64,000 nucleotides of DNA from Bordetella parapertussis (GTDB taxonomy: Bacteria > Pseudomonadota > Gammaproteobacteria > Burkholderiales > Casimicrobiaceae). This document shows positions 50,445 to 57,705 of this stretch, one piece after another (position 1 is the first letter of the stretch; each line of letters begins with the position of its first letter). The notes under the pieces are model-generated. The model searched no databases, was not told where the DNA came from, and worked only from the letters and a program-made list of their open reading frames with translations. The stretch lies in contig CALQLA020000014.1 in assembly GCA_943331295.2 (NCBI GenBank), forward strand, positions 1 through 64,000, written 5' to 3'. Both the position numbers and the translations under genes were made by a program.

Positions 50445-51644
50445 ATGCCACTCGATCCCGCCGCGGCCGATCCGGACACGCCGCTCAATTTCACCGAGCC
50501 GGAAACCACGATGATGCTGCGGCACACGCTGCGGCGCTTCGTCGAGCAGGAGATGCCGCGCGAGCTCGCGCAGCGCTGGGACCGCGACAACCACTTCCCG
50601 CGCGACGTCTTCGACAAGCTGGCCGCGCTGGGCGTGATGGGCCTCACGGTGCCCGAGGAATACGGCGGCGCCGGGCGCGACATCATCGGCTGCATGGTGG
50701 CGATCGAGGAACTGGCGCGGCGGAGCTGCGCGATCGCCGTGCCCTACATCATGTCGGCGTGCTATGCGGGGATGAACCTGCTCGAATGCGCGACCGAGGA
50801 GCAGAAGCGCAAGTACCTGCCGCGGGTCGCCGCGGGCAAGCTCATCTTCGCCTACGGCTTCACCGAGCCCGACGTGGGCTCCGACCTCGCCAGCGTCAAG
50901 ACCACCGCCGAGCGCCGCGGCGACCGCGTGATCATCAACGGCTCGAAGCGTTTCTGCTCCGGCGCCGCGCTGGCCGACTACATCTACGTGCTGGCGAAGA
51001 GCGACCGCGAGCTTCCGGTGCGCAGGAACCTGTCGTTCATGCTCGTCCCGCCGACGACCCCCGGGGTCACGATCACGCCGATCGACGGCATGGGCATGAA
51101 GGGCGCGCCGACGACCGACGTGACCTTCGACGACGTCGAGATTCCGTTCGAGAACGTGATGGGCGGCGAGGCCGGCTGGAACGCCGGCTGGAAGATGCTG
51201 GTGGGCCCGGGGCTCGACACCGAGAAGCTCGAGGTCGCCGCGCTGGCGCTCGGCATCGCCGAGGCCGCCGTCGCCGACGCCTGGGACTACAGCCAGCAGC
51301 GCCGGCAGTTCGGCACCGCGATCTCGTCGATCCAGTCGATCCGCCACATGCTGGCCGACGCGCAGACCAAGCTCCATGCGTGCCGGCTGGTGATGGCGCA
51401 GGCGGCGTGGCGCGCCGACCGGCGGCTGCCGTGCCGCGCGGAGACGTCGATGGCCAAGCTGTTCGTCTGCGACACGGCGAAGGAGATCGTGCTCGCCTGC
51501 CAGAGCATCATGGGCGCCTACGGCTACGTGAAGGGCTTCGACATGGAACGCTACGTGCGCGACAGCCTGCTGATGCCCATCATCGGCGGCTCGTCGATGA
51601 TCCAGAAGAACAACATCGCCAACGCGCTCGAGCTGCCGCGGTAG
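50445..51644 (+). CDS. Acyl-CoA dehydrogenase, isovaleryl/long-chain type
   Basis: This flavoenzyme of 399 residues makes a 2,3-double bond in an acyl-CoA. It has VPEEYGGAGRD (about 69-79), the FAD loop YGFTEPDVGSDLAS, and ERYVRDSLLMP near the end. The medium-chain enzyme has its catalytic Glu in YEGTS; here that position is Gly381 (IIGGSSMIQ). A Glu is instead at 260 in GLDTEKLEV, the position used by isovaleryl- and long-chain acyl-CoA dehydrogenases. That favours a branched or bulky substrate. The stop is 2 bp before meaB. Confidence 0.88.
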   Translation: MPLDPAAADPDTPLNFTEPETTMMLRHTLRRFVEQEMPRELAQRWDRDNHFPRDVFDKLAALGVMGLTVPEEYGGAGRDIIGCMVAIEELARRSCAIAVPYIMSACYAGMNLLECATEEQKRKYLPRVAAGKLIFAYGFTEPDVGSDLASVKTTAERRGDRVIINGSKRFCSGAALADYIYVLAKSDRELPVRRNLSFMLVPPTTPGVTITPIDGMGMKGAPTTDVTFDDVEIPFENVMGGEAGWNAGWKMLVGPGLDTEKLEVAALALGIAEAAVADAWDYSQQRRQFGTAISSIQSIRHMLADAQTKLHACRLVMAQAAWRADRRLPCRAETSMAKLFVCDTAKEIVLACQSIMGAYGYVKGFDMERYVRDSLLMPIIGGSSMIQKNNIANALELPR

Positions 51645-51646
51645 CG

Positions 51647-52621
51647 ATGGCCGCGCCGACGCCGCCGCCGCCGGCGGCGCAGGACTGGATCGGGCTGGCG
51701 CTGGACGGGCACCGGGCGTCGCTCGCGCGCGCGATCACGGCGATCGAGGAGGACAACGCCGACGCGCCGCGCGTGCTCGCTGCCGCCTATCCGCGGGTCG
51801 GTCGCGCGCTCGTCGTCGGGTTCACCGGCGCGCCGGGCGCGGGCAAGTCGACGCTCGTCGCCGCCTGCATCGCCACGGCGCGCGCGCGCGGCCTCACCGT
51901 CGGCGTGCTCGCCATCGATCCCTCCAGCCCGCACACCGGCGGCGCGGTGCTGGGCGACCGGATCCGGATGCTCGCGGTGGCCTCGGACACCGGCGTCTAC
52001 GTGCGGAGCCTCGCCGCGCGCGGGCATCTGGGCGGGCTGTCGGCCGCCGCGTCGCGCGTGGTCGACGTGCTGGATGCCGCCGGCAAGAACCTCATCATCG
52101 TCGAGACCGTCGGCGTCGGCCAGTCGGAGACCGAGGTCAGCGGCATCGTGCACCTGACCGTGCTGGTCTGCGCGCCCGGCATGGGCGACGACGTGCAGAT
52201 GATCAAGGCCGGGGTGCTGGAGACCGCCGACGTGTTCGCCGTCAACAAGGCCGACCTGCCGGAGGCGCAGGGCGTGATCCGGCAGCTGCGGGCGGCGAGC
52301 CACCTCGCGCCGGGCCGCGCGCCGCCGGTCGTGGCCACCGTCGCGACGACGGGCCAGGGCACCGGCGAGCTCCTCGACATCCTCGTGACGGAAAACGCCG
52401 CGCGCGTCCGGAGCGGCGGCGACGCGCCGGCGCGCCGCCTGTCCCGCACGCTCGCGGCGATGGCTGGCGAGGAAATGCGACGACGGATCGCGCGCGTCGA
52501 CGGCGCGGTCCTGGACGCGATCTGCACCCGCGTCCTCGCGGGGCAGTGCGGCTTCCAGGTCGCGATCGACGAGCTGCTGCGCGCCGCTGCGGCGCCTGCC
52601 GATGGCGGGGACCGCGGGTGA
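51647..52621 (+). CDS. meaB: MeaB-type G-protein chaperone of the B12 mutase
   Basis: MeaB/ArgK GTPases protect B12 mutases from inactivation and edit cofactor loading. The 324-residue protein has Walker A GAPGAGKST (61-69), the switch segment IDPSSPHTGGAVLGDRIRM, DVIIVETVGVGQSE-like NLIIVETVGVGQSETEV, and the G4 motif VNKAD. Its position across the divergent promoter from a split mutase strongly supports functional pairing. It overlaps the tetR start as GTGA. Confidence 0.92.
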   Translation: MAAPTPPPPAAQDWIGLALDGHRASLARAITAIEEDNADAPRVLAAAYPRVGRALVVGFTGAPGAGKSTLVAACIATARARGLTVGVLAIDPSSPHTGGAVLGDRIRMLAVASDTGVYVRSLAARGHLGGLSAAASRVVDVLDAAGKNLIIVETVGVGQSETEVSGIVHLTVLVCAPGMGDDVQMIKAGVLETADVFAVNKADLPEAQGVIRQLRAASHLAPGRAPPVVATVATTGQGTGELLDILVTENAARVRSGGDAPARRLSRTLAAMAGEEMRRRIARVDGAVLDAICTRVLAGQCGFQVAIDELLRAAAAPADGGDRG

Positions 52622-53247
52622 AACCGGCCGCGAAGCCCGGCGCCAGAACGGGCGGCACGCGCGCGCTGCGCTCGGAACAGACGCGACGCGCGCTGCTGCA
52701 GGCCGCCACCAGCGTCGTCGGCGAGGTCGGCTACGAAAAGGCATCGATCGCCCGGATCACCGCGCGCGCCAAGGTCGCGCAGGGGACGTTCTACTCCTAT
52801 TTCGAGTCGCGGCAGGATCTCTTCGACCATCTCCTTCCCGCCGTCGGCCAGGACCTGCTGGAGCAGCTGGCGCAGCGGATGCACGGCGCGACCGGCCTCA
52901 TGGACGTCGAGGAGCGGGGCTTGCGCGGGCTCTTCCGCTACATCGTCGAGAACCCCGGCTTCTACCGGCTGCTGAACGAGGCCGAGACGCTCGCGCCGAA
53001 AGCCCACGGCGCCCACTTCCGCAACGTGGCCGACGCCTACACGCATTCGCTGCATGCGGCGTGGGCACGGGGCGAGCTGCCCGGCTACGACGAGGCCGAG
53101 ATCCCGGTGCTCGCCTACATGCTGATGGGCATCCGCAGCTACCTGATCCTCGGCTTCGCGCGAAAGGGGCGCGCCATCGCGGAACCACCGGAGGCGGTGA
53201 TCCAGACCTACCTCAAGTTCGCGCGGGCCGGGTTCCGGGCCGGCTGA
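52618..53247 (+). CDS. TetR-family transcriptional regulator
   Basis: The 209-residue protein has an N-terminal helix-turn-helix (about 25-65: RRALLQAATSVVGEVGYEKA, IARITARAKVAQGTFYSYFES) and a C-terminal ligand domain. Such regulators of acyl-CoA catabolism are usually repressors relieved by a CoA ester. It lies in the plus-strand operon and probably controls both divergent operons, possibly through the palindrome at 49502-49515. The start is GTG at 52618, coupled to meaB. Confidence 0.9.
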   Translation: MKPAAKPGARTGGTRALRSEQTRRALLQAATSVVGEVGYEKASIARITARAKVAQGTFYSYFESRQDLFDHLLPAVGQDLLEQLAQRMHGATGLMDVEERGLRGLFRYIVENPGFYRLLNEAETLAPKAHGAHFRNVADAYTHSLHAAWARGELPGYDEAEIPVLAYMLMGIRSYLILGFARKGRAIAEPPEAVIQTYLKFARAGFRAG

Positions 53248-53311
53248 ACGGGTGGCCCCGCCCCCGCCCTCCCCGTTCCCCGCCATACGCCGAAGTCCTA
53301 CGGAGGAAACC

Positions 53312-54106
53312 ATGGAACCCGCTGCCGACCCCGTGCTGCTCGACGTCCGCGAAGGCGTGGCGCGCATCCGCTTCAACCGCCCGGCCGCACTGAACGCGAT
53401 CGACCAGGCGCTCGCCGACCGATTTCTCGCGGCCTGCCGCGCCATCGCCGCGCGCGACGACGTTCGCGTCGTGGTCATCGGCGGCGAAGGCAGGGGCTTC
53501 ATGGCCGGCGGCGACGTCGCCAGGATGCGCGAGTCGTTGCCCGCCGCCGACGCGTTCGTCGCCTCGCTGCTGGCGTCGATCCACCCGGCGCTGGCGCTGC
53601 TCGCCGAACTGGACGCGCCCGTCGTCGCCAGCCTGCACGGGGCGGTTGCCGGCGCCGGTGCCGGCATCGCCCTTGCCGCCGATCTCGCGCTCGCCGCCGA
53701 CGATACGCGGATCAACCTCGCGTACACCGGCATCGGCGGGACCCCCGACGCTGCATGCACGTGGAACCTGCCCCGGCTCGTCGGCCTGCGCAAGGCGATG
53801 GAAATCGCGCTGCTGTCCGACACCGTCGACGCGCCGGAGGCGCTGCGGCTCGGGCTCGTGAACCGCGTGGTGCCGGCCGCCGCACTGGAGGCCGAGACCA
53901 TGGCACTGGCGACCCGGCTCGCGCGAGGCCCCACCGGCGCCTACGGCCGCGTCAAGCGGCTGCTGCGCGCGTCGTTCGGCCGCGACATGCGGCAGCAGAT
54001 GGATGCCGAGCGCGACGCCTTCTGCGCCGCCGCGCGTTCGGTCGATTTCGCCGAGGGCATCAACGCGTTCGCGGCGCGGCGCAAGCCGGCTTTCGTCGGC
54101 CGCTGA
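53312..54106 (+). CDS. Crotonase-family protein, PaaG-like isomerase type
   Basis: The 264-residue protein has oxyanion loops FMAGGDVARM and LHGAVAGAGAGIALAADL. At the hydratase glutamate sites it has Gly118 and Tyr138. It carries Asp146 in GTPDAACTWNLPRLVG. An Asp at this place followed by TW.LPR is the pattern of 2,3-to-3,4 enoyl-CoA isomerases such as PaaG. It therefore probably shifts a double bond rather than hydrating one. A strong GGAGGAAACC precedes the ATG. It lies 64 bp after tetR and ends the operon. Confidence 0.82.
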   Translation: MEPAADPVLLDVREGVARIRFNRPAALNAIDQALADRFLAACRAIAARDDVRVVVIGGEGRGFMAGGDVARMRESLPAADAFVASLLASIHPALALLAELDAPVVASLHGAVAGAGAGIALAADLALAADDTRINLAYTGIGGTPDAACTWNLPRLVGLRKAMEIALLSDTVDAPEALRLGLVNRVVPAAALEAETMALATRLARGPTGAYGRVKRLLRASFGRDMRQQMDAERDAFCAAARSVDFAEGINAFAARRKPAFVGR

Positions 54107-54136
54107 CAACCGGTTCCGTCGCCCGATCCTTTCCGT

Positions 54137-54202
54137 CGCCCGGGTTGAGCGAAAGCGAAACCCGGGTCGGCGTGGCCATGGCCGCGATTGCCCCGGGTTC
54201 CA
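54137..54202. repeat. REP/BIME-like palindromic repeat, copy F (right arm lost)
   Basis: CGCCCGGGTTGAGCGAAAGC plus GAAACCCGGGTCGG, spacer with GTGGCCATGGCCGCGATTGC, then only CCCGGGTT of the right arm. It lies between two converging genes, where it could help end transcription. Confidence 0.72.
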
Positions 54203-54211
54203 CGGATCCCG

Positions 54212-55387
54212 CTACTTCAGGATCAGCAGCATGATGAACGACAGGAAGAGCATCATGTGCACCGCGCCCTGCAGCACGTTGGTGCGTCCGCTCGCGAACG
54301 TGAGCATGCTGATGAGCAGCGTCAGGAGCAGCATCGCCTCCTCGATGCGAGGGAGGCCGAGCACGACGTTGGTCCCGTGCGCGAGGCCGATGATCACCAC
54401 GGCCGGAATCGTCAGCGCCAGCGTCGCGAGCGCCGAGCCCAGCAGGATGTTCATCGACCGCTGCATCCGGTTCCCGAGCGCGGCGCGGATCCCGCCCAGG
54501 CCCTCCGGCGCCAGCACCAGGATGGCGACCGCGAGCGCGCCGAGCGAGGGCGGCGCGCCGAGCACGTCGATGCCGTGGTCGAGCAGGACGGCGAATTTTT
54601 CCGCGAGGAAGATGACGAGCAGCAGGTAGGCGACGAGCAGCATCACGTGATACGTCACGGAGCGCGTCCCGGCGTGGTCCGGCGCAGCCGCGGCCGGCGC
54701 GCCGGTGGAGAGATCCATGCGCTCGACGAAGAACGACCGGTGGCGGGTCGTCTGGATGGCCAGGAAGACCACGTAGAGACCGACGCACATGATGACGAGG
54801 AACGCCTCCTGCCCGCGCGAGAAGGTCCCGGTCGACGTCGCCTGCGTGAGGTTCGGCACGACCAGCCCGAACACCGACAGTGCGACGATCACGCTGAGGT
54901 AGGAGTTCACGCCCTGGAGGTTGTACGTCTGCTCGTGGTAGCGCAGGCCGCCCAGCAGCAGCGCGAGGCCGACGAGGCCGTTGAGCACGATCATCACCAC
55001 CGAGAACATCGTGTCCCGCGCGAGCGTGGGATCGGGTTCGCCGGTGGTCATCACGATCGCGATGGTGAAGATCTCGATGCTGGCCACCGACAGCGTGAGG
55101 ATCATCGTGCCGTAGGGCTCGCCGAGCAGCTCGGCCAGCGCGTCGGCATGGCGCACCACGGCGGCGGCGCCAAGGATGATCGTGGCGAACAGCCACGCGA
55201 ACATCAGCGCTCCGGTGAGCGTCTCCGCCTCCGCGGCGAGCCACCGCGCGCCCATCAGCGCGAACACGAAGCTCGTCGCGACGAGCACGAGCAGCCCCGC
55301 CTCGCGGCGCAGCGCAGGCAGCCACGCGGCCCCGCCGGCCGAGCCTGCCGTCACCTCGTCGCGCGGCGGCGACTCAGGCGGTTCCAC
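54212..55387 (-). CDS. ChaA-like cation/proton antiporter
   Basis: The 391-residue membrane protein has about 11 hydrophobic helices arranged as two related halves. Conserved segments are GEPYGTMILTLSVASIEIFT (first alpha repeat) and LVLAPEGLGGIRAALGN (second). These are features of the CaCA family member ChaA, a Ca2+/H+ and Na+(K+)/H+ antiporter. The exact cation is not readable. Its start overlaps the tldD 3-prime end by 14 nt. Confidence 0.85.
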   Translation of the reverse strand: MEPPESPPRDEVTAGSAGGAAWLPALRREAGLLVLVATSFVFALMGARWLAAEAETLTGALMFAWLFATIILGAAAVVRHADALAELLGEPYGTMILTLSVASIEIFTIAIVMTTGEPDPTLARDTMFSVVMIVLNGLVGLALLLGGLRYHEQTYNLQGVNSYLSVIVALSVFGLVVPNLTQATSTGTFSRGQEAFLVIMCVGLYVVFLAIQTTRHRSFFVERMDLSTGAPAAAAPDHAGTRSVTYHVMLLVAYLLLVIFLAEKFAVLLDHGIDVLGAPPSLGALAVAILVLAPEGLGGIRAALGNRMQRSMNILLGSALATLALTIPAVVIIGLAHGTNVVLGLPRIEEAMLLLTLLISMLTFASGRTNVLQGAVHMMLFLSFIMLLILK

Positions 55388-56840
55388 CGACCGTCAGGCC
55401 GTCGATCTTCACGGTCGGCTGCCCGACGCCGACGGGAACGCTCTGGCCGTCCTTGCCGCAGGTGCCGATTCCCGTGTCCATCTCGAGGTCGTTGCCCAGC
55501 ATCGACACGCGCGTCAGGGCGTCCGGGCCGTTGCCGATCAGCGTCGCGCCCTTCACCGGGTAGGCGAGCTTGCCGTTCTCGATCTTCCACGCCTCGGCCA
55601 TCGAGAACACGAACTTGCCGCTGGTGATGTCGACCTGCCCGCCGCCGAAGTTGACCGCGTAGAGGCCGTCCTGCACCGACGCGATGATCTCCGCCGGATC
55701 GCGGTCTCCGGCGAGCATGATGGTGTTGGTCATCCGCGGCATCGGCATGCTCGCGAACGACTCGCGGCGACCGTTGCCGGTCGGCGCCACGCGCATCAGC
55801 CGCGCGTTCTGCTCGTCCTGCATGTAGCCCTTCAGCACGCCGTCCTCGATCAGGACGGTGCGCTGCGTGGGGTTGCCCTCGTCGTCGATGTTGAGCGAAC
55901 CGCGCCGGCGCTCGATCGTGCCGTCGTCGATCACCGTGATGCCCCTGGCCGCGACCTGCTGCCCGACGCGGCCGGAGAACGCGCTCGTCCCCTTGCGGTT
56001 GAAGTCGCCTTCCAGCCCGTGCCCGATCGCCTCGTGGAGCAGGATGCCCGGCCAGCCGTGGCCCAGCACCACCGTCGTGCTGCCCGCGGGCGTCTCGCGC
56101 GCGTCGAGATTCACCGTGGCCTGGCGAACCGCCTGCCCGGCATATTCGGCCAGCACCGCGTCGCTGAAGTGCGCGTAGTCGAAGCGACCGCCGCCGCCCG
56201 CGTAGCCCTGCTCGCGGCGGCCGTCGGCCTCGACGATCACGGTGACCGAGACGCGGACCAGCGGCCGCACGTCGGCGACGATGCGCCCGTCGCTCCGCGC
56301 GATCAGCACGGCCTCGTATTCGCCGGCGATCGACGCCATCACCTGCGCCACGCGCGGGTCGCGCGCGCGGGCCATCTTCTCCAGCCGCTCGAGCAGCGCG
56401 ACCTTCTCTTCCTCGGGCAGCGACGTCACGGGATCGCGCGGGACATACAGCGAGCGCGCCGCGCCGATCCGCGCGGTCACGGCGGCGGCTGCCGCCTGGC
56501 CCTGGCGCCCGATCGCGCGGGTCGCGACGGCGGCTTCTTCCAGCGCCGCCAGCGTGATGTCGTCGGAATAGGCATAGGCCTGCTTCTCGCCGCGCACCGC
56601 GCGGATGCCGACGCCGCGGTCGATGCTGAACGAGCCGCCCTTGACGATCCCCTCCTCGAGGCTCCAGCTCTCGACGCGCGAGTACTGGAAGTAGAGGTCA
56701 GCGAAGTCGACGTCGTGGGTGTGGATCGACGCCAGGATGCGCGTGAGGTGCGCGGTGTCGAGGCCGGCGGGCTCCAGCAGCAGGTGCCGGGCCTCGGCGA
56801 GCAGCGTGTCGTGGACGGGGGGCAGCGAAAGTTCGGTCAT
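55374..56840 (-). CDS. tldD: Metalloprotease TldD
   Basis: TldD works with TldE/PmbA to degrade unfolded peptides and mature peptide natural products. The zinc motif HEAIGH with downstream E is near residue 268 (LLHEAIGHGLEGD). Other marks are the glycine-rich GYAGGGGRFDY and the C-terminal GNGPDALTRVSMLGND. The length is 488 residues. ATG 56840 gives MTELSLPPVHDT. A partner tldE is not in the window. In many betaproteobacteria tldD follows the nitrilase gene; here it is far away. Confidence 0.93.
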   Translation of the reverse strand: MTELSLPPVHDTLLAEARHLLLEPAGLDTAHLTRILASIHTHDVDFADLYFQYSRVESWSLEEGIVKGGSFSIDRGVGIRAVRGEKQAYAYSDDITLAALEEAAVATRAIGRQGQAAAAAVTARIGAARSLYVPRDPVTSLPEEEKVALLERLEKMARARDPRVAQVMASIAGEYEAVLIARSDGRIVADVRPLVRVSVTVIVEADGRREQGYAGGGGRFDYAHFSDAVLAEYAGQAVRQATVNLDARETPAGSTTVVLGHGWPGILLHEAIGHGLEGDFNRKGTSAFSGRVGQQVAARGITVIDDGTIERRRGSLNIDDEGNPTQRTVLIEDGVLKGYMQDEQNARLMRVAPTGNGRRESFASMPMPRMTNTIMLAGDRDPAEIIASVQDGLYAVNFGGGQVDITSGKFVFSMAEAWKIENGKLAYPVKGATLIGNGPDALTRVSMLGNDLEMDTGIGTCGKDGQSVPVGVGQPTVKIDGLTVGGTA

Positions 56841-56886
56841 GTTGCTCCTTGTGCGGACGCGGCGGCGCATCCCGGAGGCCGGCGCC

Positions 56887-56909
56887 GCGACAATGGTTCG
56901 CATTGTCGC
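56887..56909. other. Perfect hairpin GCGACAAT/ATTGTCGC between livF and tldD
   Basis: The 8-bp arms at 56887-56894 and 56902-56909 pair perfectly around a 7-nt loop. There is no T-run on either strand, so it is not a standard terminator. It could be an operator or an RNA-stability stem between livF and tldD. Confidence 0.5.
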
Positions 56910-56916
56910 ACCGGAA

Positions 56917-57651
56917 TCAGTTTTCCGCCGCCGCGCTTCGGCCGAGGTAGGTCGCGGCCACGCGCGGGTTGGCGGCCAGGTCGTCGCTCGGGCCCTCGAT
57001 GGCAAGCTCGCCGGTCTCGAGCACGTAGCCGTAGTCGGCGACCTGCAGCGCCGCGCGCGCGTTCTGCTCGACCAGCAGGATCGAGACGCCCGCGTCGCGC
57101 AGCTCCGCGACTATCCGGAAGATGTCGCGGACGATAAGCGGCGCGAGGCCGAGCGACGGCTCGTCCAGCATCAGCAATGCCGGCTTTCCCATCAGCGCCC
57201 GGCCCATCGCCAGCATCTGCCGCTCGCCGCCGGACAGCGTGCCCGCCTGCTGGTCGCGGCGCTCCAGGAGGCGCGGAAACCGCGCATAGACTTCGTCCAG
57301 CGTGGCCCGCCAGCTCCGGTCGCCGCGGCGCACCCGCTGGAACGCGCCGAGCTCGAGGTTGTCGGCGACGCTCATCGCGGCGAACAGCTCGCGCCGCTCC
57401 GGCACGAGGATCAGCCCGCGCGCCACGCGCTCCTCGACCGACAGCGCCGCCGCGGAAGCGCCACGGTACCGGATTTCGCCCTGCGCCGGCAGCAGCCCCA
57501 TGATCGCCGCCAGCAGCGTCGTCTTCCCGGCGCCGTTGGGGCCGATCACGGTCACGATCTGCCCGGGAACGACGTTGATCGACACGTCGTGCACGGCACT
57601 CACCTTGCCGTAGGCGACGCGCAGGTTGCGCAGTTCGAGGAGCGGTTCCAT
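56917..57651 (-). CDS. livF: Branched-chain amino-acid ABC transporter ATPase LivF
   Basis: The 244-residue ATPase has Walker [10 protein letters not shown] (37-45), the signature [16 protein letters not shown], and Walker [14 protein letters not shown]. The SLGLAP sequence is typical of LivF. It energises the Liv-type importer with the LivG domain of the neighbouring fusion gene. It lies 54 bp downstream of that fusion. Confidence 0.92.
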   Translation of the reverse strand: MEPLLELRNLRVAYGKVSAVHDVSINVVPGQIVTVIGPNGAGKTTLLAAIMGLLPAQGEIRYRGASAAALSVEERVARGLILVPERRELFAAMSVADNLELGAFQRVRRGDRSWRATLDEVYARFPRLLERRDQQAGTLSGGERQMLAMGRALMGKPALLMLDEPSLGLAPLIVRDIFRIVAELRDAGVSILLVEQNARAALQVADYGYVLETGELAIEGPSDDLAANPRVAATYLGRSAAAEN

Positions 57652-57705
57652 GCGATGGAGCGTCAGGGTCGCGTCTGGGTCGGATTTGGGTGCACTGGCG
57701 GCGCG

